Shown here piece after piece: positions 14,053 to 20,907 of a stretch of DNA of 34,954 nucleotides. The stretch is from positions 1 to 34,954 of IMG/VR virus record IMGVR_UViG_3300028025_001215. One strand, given 5' to 3'. The notes under the pieces are model-generated. The model saw only the letters and a list, made by a program, of their open reading frames with translations. It was not told where the DNA came from and did not search any database. The stretch is from a virus. Positions within the stretch are counted from its first letter, which is position 1; every line of letters starts with the position of its first letter. The position numbers were made by a program, and so were the translations under genes.

Positions 14053-15690
14053 TTAAGGGTTGAACTGCTTGAATAGCTGTGTACGATAGTCAGAATAGTC
14101 TTTGTTGATTTTGTCATACAGGCTATTACGTCTAAAGAAACTTGCAGGTGGTGCCGTAGGCCCAACTCTATCAAGATGTTCTTGGTATGCATCAAACAAT
14201 GAGCCTCGTTGCTTATTCAGTAGCAACTGATTTCTTGCCCAAAGCTGTACCGCTTTAGACGAATCTTGAATTGTTGCCATTGGTGCTTGCAACAGTCTTG
14301 CATCATTGTCTGTTGGGTTCACACCTAGCAGGCCTTTGTTGGCTTTTACGTTGGATAAGAACTCAGATGCCAGAATGCGGTTAATATCACGAGCAATTTG
14401 TTGCTTCTCAGGCGGTAATTTCACCGTTTCTAAGAATTGCTGAACAGGTAAGCCTGCTCTTACACTGTAGTCGCCTACTTGCAGTTGTGCGCCTTCTTGA
14501 GCAACTCTTGCAAGGCCTGCAATCACACCTTGCTTTTGCATTAGTGCAAACACATCAGGGTGTTTGGTTGCAAGCATATCAAGATTTCGTAGATTAGAGT
14601 TTGATTGCTCTAAAAGCTGTGGTGTGTAGTTGATGATCTCATCACGCTTAGCAACCCATGGCTTATCAGCTTCTTTAACACGTGTTTCAGTCACTGCCGA
14701 TTGTGCTGCCAATGGTAGCTTAGAAAGATCAGATTCAACCGTTGGGTTTAGTGAACTTGCCACATTCTGTGCCATCTTAATGTCAGGCACTGTGCCTGTA
14801 CGAGAGTTAATCGGGCTAGGCATTGGCGCAATATCTGCACTACCTAACATTGTAGGCTTAGGCGGTGGTGATACAGGCACTGATGCGCCTGCTGAAGGTG
14901 CTGAACTCTTAGCCATGGCATTGTCAACAAGTGCTTGCTTCATCTTGTCAACAGGAATTGCACTTATTGGCGATACTGTTGATACGGGTGGTGTAGTGAC
15001 AGGTGCCGCTGCAGTTGGCGTAGTGGCTGTAGGTGCTGTAGATACTGGTGCAGTTGGTACAGGTGCTACTGGAGCAGGCGCTGCTGGAGTTCTACCACCG
15101 CCAGGAATAAGATCAAGAATACCTTTACCATATTTAGCAACAAGATCTGCTTGTGACATGTTGGCTTTAAAGTCTTCCGTCGCCATTCCTGCTATGTCTT
15201 TTTGCATGCCAAATGTGTTCTTCACAATCTCACCAACTTTAGGCGACAATTGTGACACAATAGGATAGATCTGTGCTAACTTAACTGCAGACCCAGGTGG
15301 GAATGAGCCTGTTTGTAGGCTTTGTGCAACTTGTGGTTCAGTCATGCCTAATGTGTCAGCCATGATCTTAAGAGCTTTTGATTGGTTCTCAATCTCATAC
15401 TTCTGACCGGCAATCTGCATCTTCATTTGTGACAATGGAATTTCAGCTTCTTGCTGACGTTCTTGCTGTGCACCAACAACATTTGCCACTCTACCGACCG
15501 CTTCACCTGCGCTACCTGTACGACCCGGATTAAATAGTTCGCCTGCTACTTGAAACATATTAGGGCCACGATTTGCCCTCATTTCTAATGCATCTAATGT
15601 CTTTTGTAGCGCTTGAAAATATTCTTTCTTTGCTGCATCATCAGCACCTAGCATAGAAGGTGCTGCTGGAACTGTTGTAGGTAATGCCAT
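14053..15690 (-). CDS. Probable virion structural/internal protein, helical with Pro-rich linker
   Basis: A 545-residue protein. The N-terminal 190 residues are helical (KKEYFQALQKTLDALEMRAN; QVAGELFNPGRTGSAGEAVG). Residues 200-245 are a Pro/Ala/Thr repeat linker (APAPVAPVPTAPVSTAPTAT). The C-terminal 220 residues are helical again (QLLEQSNSNLRNLDMLATKH; LPPEKQQIARDINRILASEF). GGAGAA precedes the ATG, inside the end of the preceding gene. This helix-linker-helix layout is common in phage internal or ejection proteins; no enzyme motif (for example a transglycosylase Glu site) is evident. Name given by context only. Confidence 0.68.
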   Translation of the reverse strand: MALPTTVPAAPSMLGADDAAKKEYFQALQKTLDALEMRANRGPNMFQVAGELFNPGRTGSAGEAVGRVANVVGAQQERQQEAEIPLSQMKMQIAGQKYEIENQSKALKIMADTLGMTEPQVAQSLQTGSFPPGSAVKLAQIYPIVSQLSPKVGEIVKNTFGMQKDIAGMATEDFKANMSQADLVAKYGKGILDLIPGGGRTPAAPAPVAPVPTAPVSTAPTATTPTAAAPVTTPPVSTVSPISAIPVDKMKQALVDNAMAKSSAPSAGASVPVSPPPKPTMLGSADIAPMPSPINSRTGTVPDIKMAQNVASSLNPTVESDLSKLPLAAQSAVTETRVKEADKPWVAKRDEIINYTPQLLEQSNSNLRNLDMLATKHPDVFALMQKQGVIAGLARVAQEGAQLQVGDYSVRAGLPVQQFLETVKLPPEKQQIARDINRILASEFLSNVKANKGLLGVNPTDNDARLLQAPMATIQDSSKAVQLWARNQLLLNKQRGSLFDAYQEHLDRVGPTAPPASFFRRNSLYDKINKDYSDYRTQLFKQFNP

Positions 15691-15692
15691 AT

Positions 15693-16727
15693 TTATTCTC
15701 CGTAAGTAATAACATTACCACTTTCGTCTCTTGGGTATGGGACGTTATTTGCATCAGTACCCATCAAGAAGTTGGTGCCTGTGTTTGTCACACCGCTCAT
15801 GCCTGTATTGCCACCACCAAACAGATCTGATATGCCACTACCTGCTGATGACAATTGAGTGCCTAGCCAATTGCCAAACGATGTAGGCTGACCAGATGCT
15901 GATGTGCTTGCACCAGATAGCAATGCACCAATACCAGCAATTTGTTGTAGTGGTGATGCTGAATAAGCACCGGGAATCGGTCCAGTGTATGTCGAATTGA
16001 CTGATGTAGGCACTTGATAGCCACGTAAAGCAGCTGCACCAGTGTTTAGTGTTTGTAGTGGGAATAACTGCTCATTTTGTGCAATTGTTTGTTGTTGACC
16101 ACCCATGGTAGACAATGCATTGATGTCAGCCAAGCTTAGATTCTGACCAGTAGTGGCCAAGTTACCTAGCTGATTAGATGCCGCAAGCTTGTTCGCCTGT
16201 TCCTGTTGGGCCGCACTTAGTGCTTGGGTATATCCGGTTTGAAGTGCTTGTGCCTGGTTCAGATTAAGGTTCTGCAACCCCGTGTTAATGGCTTGACCTA
16301 GTACCTCGGCACCACGCTTTGAACCGAACTGACCTGAACCAACAGATGCTGCAGTGGCTTGTGGCGCCAAGAACTGGCTAATGTTTCTTTGACCTAGATC
16401 ACCAAGTGCATTCACCACATTCTCGGTGTATGGCGTCATGTACTTACTAACATTGCCTGCTACATCGGCATTGCCTACACTAGATGCTAATCCAGTTGCT
16501 TGTTGTACCGTAGGTTGGTATGTGCCAGGAAGTGCACCAGCTGCTTGGAATGCTTGCTGTTGTAGTGGTTGTGCACCAACATACTGAGCCGCATTTGGTC
16601 CTGTAGTTTGACTGGTTACATTGCCTGCTAAATTACTTAAGTAATCAGTATACCAGCTAGGCGCTGTAGTTGTTTGACCTTGTGTGGTCGTAATATTCGG
16701 TAATGGACTGCCTTGTGTAAGTGCCAT
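15693..16727 (-). CDS. Probable virion protein (GSGQFGSKRGAEV type)
   Basis: A 344-residue Gln/Ala/Asn-rich protein. Conserved-looking parts are PSWYTDYLSNLAGNV near the start, YMTPYTENVVNALGDLGQRN, and ASVGSGQFGSKRGAEVLGQA near residue 130. These blocks recur in short-tailed phage virion proteins found next to DNA ejection proteins. The rest (QTLNTGAAALRGYQVPTSVN; Gly/Ser-rich end) is low complexity. GAAAGG precedes the ATG. Likely part of the tail or ejectosome; direct evidence is limited to composition and position. Confidence 0.7.
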   Translation of the reverse strand: MALTQGSPLPNITTTQGQTTTAPSWYTDYLSNLAGNVTSQTTGPNAAQYVGAQPLQQQAFQAAGALPGTYQPTVQQATGLASSVGNADVAGNVSKYMTPYTENVVNALGDLGQRNISQFLAPQATAASVGSGQFGSKRGAEVLGQAINTGLQNLNLNQAQALQTGYTQALSAAQQEQANKLAASNQLGNLATTGQNLSLADINALSTMGGQQQTIAQNEQLFPLQTLNTGAAALRGYQVPTSVNSTYTGPIPGAYSASPLQQIAGIGALLSGASTSASGQPTSFGNWLGTQLSSAGSGISDLFGGGNTGMSGVTNTGTNFLMGTDANNVPYPRDESGNVITYGE

Positions 16728-16729
16728 GA

Positions 16730-18829
16730 TTAACCTTTCATGTATTCAAGAGGCGACTTGGCTTTAGGCGGAATCTTTCCCGCTGGTGCTGATCGTTTGT
16801 GTTTACGTATGTTTTCTCGCATTTTATCCAGTATCCTTGCGCCTGCATCATTTGAGCCATTACCGAGTGCGGCAACTGTGTCGGCATCGAACACATACTC
16901 ACCGTCAGCTAGCATAGCTGGAATACTGTCAGACTGTCCGTCACCTTCACCCTTCACATGGTGGCCAGTGGCGCCAGTAATGAACTCCGGATTGTGCTCA
17001 GCTAGACCACCTTTAGCAAAGCCTGAGATTGTCTGATTGCTATCCAGCATGCTTAAGCCAGCCCGGGACAGTGCACCAGAACCAGTTGCAGAAGTTAGAC
17101 CTGCCGTATTGCTAGATGTGCCTGATGTTTTGAACGGCATACCTGATGATGGAGCAGCACCTGTGCCGGCATTCATCAGCGGAGTTGAACCGCCACTGCC
17201 TGCACCATAGTTGTAGTAGCTAGCCGGCTTAGATTTACCGGATAGAACTTGTAATAGCCGAGGATCGACATTTGCTAATTGTGGGTATAACTGTGTAAGT
17301 TCGCCTAAGACCATGTTTTGCTTCTCCAAAGGTGCTGCTGCCAACATTGTTGGGTTTGGCGCAGTAGGTAATGCCCCTAATGACGGGGTAGCAGCTGTTG
17401 TTTGTCCTACGTTAGACCCGCCTGTAATGGTCTGTGTCAGACCTGATACAGGTGCCGATGTGCCTACACTCGCAGTAGGCGTTGCTGTAGGCTTTACCGT
17501 AGGTGTTGCTGCTGTAGTTGTAGGTTGTCCACTTAGATCTAACTGAATGTCGCCAGTATACGGTTCACGAGGTGCAGTGACTACAATCTCAGGTATCTCA
17601 TCAACCGGCGCAGACGCTGGTGCTGGTGCAGTCACTACAACTTCAGGCATTTCAGCTACTGGCAAAGCGCCTGTCGATGGTTGCACAGTCGGTTCTACTA
17701 TTGGCGTTGACGGCAATGCACCGGTATTCACAGTGTCGGCAGTCGTTACATCAGGTATTGTTGTAACCTCAGGCATTGGCTGATTCTGCAATTGCGTCTG
17801 AAGGTCTGTCGCTGCTTGATTAGGCACAAACCAAGCATTCTGATACTGATCGTAGTAAGCGCCTTCAGGCTTCTGGTCAGACATCGATGCAGGCATCAAG
17901 TCATAGCCAAATGGTGCCTTTACTGTATTTGCTGATGAGCTCTCAGCAAAGATAGGTGCACCAGACACTTCAACTGTCGGTAGTGCACCGTCAGTCGATG
18001 CCACTTGTGTGCCACCCGGAACTTGTACAGGCTCAGCCACTTCAGTGGTAGGCAGTGCTCCATCGGTCGATGCTACTTGTGGGCTACTAGGTAGTGCACC
18101 CGTCGATTGTGATTCTTTGTACTGCGCTTTTGCTTCATTAATGCCTGCCATCAATGCACTATCAACTAATGCTTGTGATGGATCACCACCTCTTAGTGCT
18201 GCTGATACAGTATTGTTGACAATTGACTGTTGTGCTTTTGTTAAGTCATCATAGCCAGGGATCTGTGCTGTAATTGATGGAACGCCTGCCGATATACCAC
18301 CATTCATTAAAGCAGTCAGAGGGTCTTGCCCTCGTATGATGTTTGCTGCAGTACTGCCTGCAACTTTGCCTTCAGGCGTAATCTTTGGTGGTATAGGAAT
18401 TGTAGGTGTAGATGCGCCAGTGGCAGGGTTAAACCCACCGCCTACATCGATATTGTCAGGACCACGAACACTGCCAACTTCAGGTGTGCTAACATATTCA
18501 GCAATAGTATTTGCAGCCCAACTTGTGGCGCCTGCTTTTGCACCAGACTCTAAAGCATCATTGATGTCAGCACCATGAGCAACTGCAACAGCCGTATTGG
18601 CTGCCATCACATACATAGGATTGCCTGAAGCAGCTGCTGCTATCTTTAAAGATGTACCTACAGGGTCTTCTTCAAATGCATCATAAGTTTTTTGTACAGC
18701 CTCGACAACAGGCGTTGCAACTTCATCGATTACGGCTTGGCCTACATCTTGTACTGTATCGCCAACATCAGAGACTGCATCACTTACACTGCTGCCTAAG
18801 TCACTTACTGCATCTGCTACTGCACCCAT
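16730..18829 (-). CDS. Large virion-associated protein with DGQSDSIPAMLADGE C-terminal domain
   Basis: A 699-residue protein. Residues 1-240 are Ala/Asp-rich and contain three related segments (around 80-108, 160-190 and 208-237: HGADINDALESGAKAG, RGQDPLTALMNGGISAG, RGGDPSQALVDSALMAG). Residues 240-490 are a linker with six GALP units and two (M/I)PE(V/I)VVTAP units. Residues 605-680 carry the conserved phage block EGDGQSDSIPAMLADGEYVF, VAALGNGSNDAGARILDKMR and IRKHKR. That block is frequent near the tail/ejection genes of short-tailed phages, without a proven role. GGGGAAA precedes the start. Confidence 0.78.
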   Translation of the reverse strand: MGAVADAVSDLGSSVSDAVSDVGDTVQDVGQAVIDEVATPVVEAVQKTYDAFEEDPVGTSLKIAAAASGNPMYVMAANTAVAVAHGADINDALESGAKAGATSWAANTIAEYVSTPEVGSVRGPDNIDVGGGFNPATGASTPTIPIPPKITPEGKVAGSTAANIIRGQDPLTALMNGGISAGVPSITAQIPGYDDLTKAQQSIVNNTVSAALRGGDPSQALVDSALMAGINEAKAQYKESQSTGALPSSPQVASTDGALPTTEVAEPVQVPGGTQVASTDGALPTVEVSGAPIFAESSSANTVKAPFGYDLMPASMSDQKPEGAYYDQYQNAWFVPNQAATDLQTQLQNQPMPEVTTIPDVTTADTVNTGALPSTPIVEPTVQPSTGALPVAEMPEVVVTAPAPASAPVDEIPEIVVTAPREPYTGDIQLDLSGQPTTTAATPTVKPTATPTASVGTSAPVSGLTQTITGGSNVGQTTAATPSLGALPTAPNPTMLAAAPLEKQNMVLGELTQLYPQLANVDPRLLQVLSGKSKPASYYNYGAGSGGSTPLMNAGTGAAPSSGMPFKTSGTSSNTAGLTSATGSGALSRAGLSMLDSNQTISGFAKGGLAEHNPEFITGATGHHVKGEGDGQSDSIPAMLADGEYVFDADTVAALGNGSNDAGARILDKMRENIRKHKRSAPAGKIPPKAKSPLEYMKG

Positions 18830-18830
18830 A

Positions 18831-19268
18831 TCATTTCCCCAAGTTCAGCACAATGCGGAATCCGCCATTGCTGGTTTTATATTCTTTGAACCCCATCCTA
18901 GGCATAGGAGGAGCTTTAGCAATTGTGTGAAATAGCTTACTAATTGCAGGGTCTGTGAATTCAGTCACAAGCACGTCCATCTGCATATCGTTCTTGGCAT
19001 ACACTACATACTTCTTACTGTTAGCCACGAAGTTAGCAGCTGTATCGGCATTTAATGCTTTAAAGAAGCCTTGACCATTCTTACCTTCATGCAAAATAAA
19101 AACAGTATTGCCAATTTGCTTAACATCTGTGTTTGGCTGTGTAACTTCAGTCAGAATTGCAGGAATTGCCATCTTAGGCGGATAAGGCGACTTGGTATTC
19201 TTTAGAGCAATGGCCATGATCTCTGCAAAATCAAGCGTTTGTTTTTTGCTATCGACCATCTGTGTCAT
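18831..19268 (-). CDS. 145-residue protein after the KS gene, possible GNAT-like acyltransferase fold
   Basis: The start lies immediately after the ketoacyl synthase stop, so it shares the ACP/KS transcript. Visible parts: a helical N-terminus (KQTLDFAEIMAIALKN), a strand NTVFILHEGKN, a helix ADTAANFVANSKKYVVYAK, then VLVTEFTDPAISKLFHTIA and a last hairpin MGFKEYKTSNGGFRIVLNLG. This order of strands and helices, and the final 'MGF' hairpin, could fit a GNAT-type fold, but the acetyl-CoA-binding Q/RxxGxG/A loop is not present. It may also be a virion protein. Acyltransferase is a hypothesis prompted by its neighbours; confidence in the gene is high, in the function low. Confidence 0.6.
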   Translation of the reverse strand: MTQMVDSKKQTLDFAEIMAIALKNTKSPYPPKMAIPAILTEVTQPNTDVKQIGNTVFILHEGKNGQGFFKALNADTAANFVANSKKYVVYAKNDMQMDVLVTEFTDPAISKLFHTIAKAPPMPRMGFKEYKTSNGGFRIVLNLGK

Positions 19269-20375
19269 TTAGACCTCCAACGACAGCACAGCTGCCGAAT
19301 ACACATTGCCCATACCTGCGGCGATACTTAGTATGTCGCCTTGCGGAACATTTACATCTTCGGATAAGAATGTCTCATCATATTCCGTTCTATTGGCAAT
19401 GGCTGGTACACGCTCATCAGACACAATGTCATCAATCAATAGCAATGTCTCCAGCAAGCCACTGGCACCCATGGTATGACCAATCTTCTGCTTATATGAG
19501 GTAGCCACATACTTATCTAACGTATACTTTAGTGCAGTCTTCTCAGCTACATTGTTTGTTTTTGTGCCTGTGCCATGCGTCTTCACAATGCCGATGTGCT
19601 CAGCAGGTGTGCAAGAAATATTAAGAGCGCCTTCAATAGCACGAACAAACCCTTGACCGTCTTCACGTTGACCAATAGCATTTGAGTGATCCTCTCCTGC
19701 TGTATAGGCGCCTTTAAGCACTGCTATAGGGTTTTCAGACACATCATCTGACTCAAACACCGCCAAAGCAGCACCTTGACCAACATAGAACCCATAGTTC
19801 GTGCTGTCAAATGCTGATGGAAGTATGCCGGTCTGTTCTTCTTTCCAAGACAAAGAAGCTCTGGCTTCACCAAAAAAGTCTAGCACTGAATTCGATACAG
19901 CATCTTCGACCGTTAGCACCACTACTCTTTTGAATCCGTAGTAGTTGATGAGGGTTTGGACGTCCATAAGGGCTTTGAGGCTTGATGCACATGCCGTGGC
20001 ATCGGTAACAACATGATCTGTAGCGCCCAAAGATTGCGCCGTTCTACCTGCGTACACTTGAGTGAGAGTGAATGGTAAAAATTTGTATTCATAAGATAAC
20101 CTCGTAGGTGCTTTAGACCGTGGGTTGATTCCTGCAAAGTGTGAATTACCGCTAGCAAGTATAAATGCTGTTTTACCTACAGGATTCTCACGGAGCTCTT
20201 TAACAAGTACTGGATCAAGCACTTTTTCTGCAATTCGATGTGGCGCATAAAACATGCCTGTCTTTACACGGTCATATGTCTCTGGAAACCAATGCACTTT
20301 TTGTGGGTAAGTAGCATCGCTCATCAGCTCAACATTAGTCGAGTAAGCAGTGCGATAGTGAGTAAGGTGAATCAT
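19269..20375 (-). CDS. Beta-ketoacyl-ACP synthase (KAS I/II type condensing enzyme)
   Basis: A 368-residue thiolase-fold condensing enzyme that joins an acyl chain on its cysteine to malonyl-ACP. The active site is complete: TDATACASSL with nucleophile Cys129, KTHGTGTKTNNVAE with His267, and KQKIGHTMGASG with Lys295 and His300. These correspond to Cys163, His303, Lys335 and His340 of E. coli FabF with nearly the same spacing. It is about 40 residues shorter than FabF: the N-terminal beta-strand region is replaced and the final GFGGTN loop is reduced to AAGMGN. It starts in an ATGA overlap with an acyl carrier protein gene. Its position among tail genes is most unusual. Confidence 0.92.
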   Translation of the reverse strand: MIHLTHYRTAYSTNVELMSDATYPQKVHWFPETYDRVKTGMFYAPHRIAEKVLDPVLVKELRENPVGKTAFILASGNSHFAGINPRSKAPTRLSYEYKFLPFTLTQVYAGRTAQSLGATDHVVTDATACASSLKALMDVQTLINYYGFKRVVVLTVEDAVSNSVLDFFGEARASLSWKEEQTGILPSAFDSTNYGFYVGQGAALAVFESDDVSENPIAVLKGAYTAGEDHSNAIGQREDGQGFVRAIEGALNISCTPAEHIGIVKTHGTGTKTNNVAEKTALKYTLDKYVATSYKQKIGHTMGASGLLETLLLIDDIVSDERVPAIANRTEYDETFLSEDVNVPQGDILSIAAGMGNVYSAAVLSLEV

Positions 20376-20656
20376 TTAATCTGTTCCAATGCCCACTCAA
20401 TCGATTCTGGATCACGCTTCTTGTTTAGCTCTATGAACGTATGCAGTTCTTGCACAGTCTCAGGCTGAAAGTCTTTTGACATTTCATCATCAATGTCATA
20501 AATCATGCCCATAAACATACCGATCATCAGCATGTCCAAGGAATCAAAGCAAGTCTCTTCAAACTTCTCGTCCATCCGCTCAATAGGTGTAAACTCATGA
20601 TGTGCTGGTCTAGCCACACGAGCAACTTTGTTAAGCAATTCAATGAAGTTAATCAT
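20372..20656 (-). CDS. Acyl carrier protein
   Basis: A 94-residue acidic protein. ATG at 20656 is used because it overlaps the upstream TGA (ATGA); a longer frame to 20713 only reads the neighbour in another phase. The centre CFDSLDMLMIGMFMGMIYDI holds the DSL phosphopantetheine site (Ser39), followed by DDEMSKDFQPETVQELHTFI, exactly the helix II-loop-helix III pattern of bacterial ACPs ('LD.vel...E..f.i.i.......i.tv.d...'). The N-terminal 30 residues are longer and more basic than in a host ACP. It must be loaded by a host phosphopantetheinyl transferase. Partner of the next gene, a ketoacyl synthase. Confidence 0.88.
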   Translation of the reverse strand: MINFIELLNKVARVARPAHHEFTPIERMDEKFEETCFDSLDMLMIGMFMGMIYDIDDEMSKDFQPETVQELHTFIELNKKRDPESIEWALEQIK

Positions 20657-20907
20657 GTTTGTTGTGTTTGGTTTGCAACAACACCAACTACGACTTGTGC
20701 CCAGTCTTGCCACTTAGCAAATATGTAAGGACTTGGTACGGCATCGCTACTAAACAAGCCAATACCGTGTAAGCCAGTAGCCCATTCTTGCCATTTATTC
20801 TCATCATGCGGTATTTCAAGCTGTTGACCGGCATAGGCTTCCACCATCAATGATGCCCATTGATCCCATGAAAGATTGCGTGGGTCATAGACAACGCCTA
20901 CTGTCAT
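20653..20907 (-). CDS. Small Trp-rich phage protein of unknown function
   Basis: An 84-residue protein linked by ATGA overlaps to the tail-hub gene before it and to the ACP gene after it. Tryptophans are regularly spaced: LSWDQWASLMVEAYAGQQLE, NKWQEWATGLHGIGLF and AKWQDWAQVVVGVV. The repeated W..WA pattern, about 25-27 residues apart, suggests three similar short helices. The family is known to me only as an unnamed small gene beside tail-hub genes in short-tailed phages. It might be a virion accessory or work with the ACP/KS pair; nothing in the sequence decides. Confidence 0.72.
   Translation of the reverse strand: MTVGVVYDPRNLSWDQWASLMVEAYAGQQLEIPHDENKWQEWATGLHGIGLFSSDAVPSPYIFAKWQDWAQVVVGVVANQTQQT

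Noticed and set aside
14630-15268. 212-codon + strand frame inside the structural block, rich in Gly/Ala/Val.
   Set aside because: A mirror of the Pro/Ala/Thr-rich linker of the gene on the other strand; repetitive composition produces long shadow frames. The same applies to + strand frames at 17313-17783, 31422-31799 and 32313-33251.
20657-20713. Upstream extension of the ACP gene (MARLGTSRSWCCCKPN...).
   Set aside because: This part reads the preceding gene in another phase. ATG at 20656 gives the ATGA overlap seen throughout the operon and a normal ACP length.
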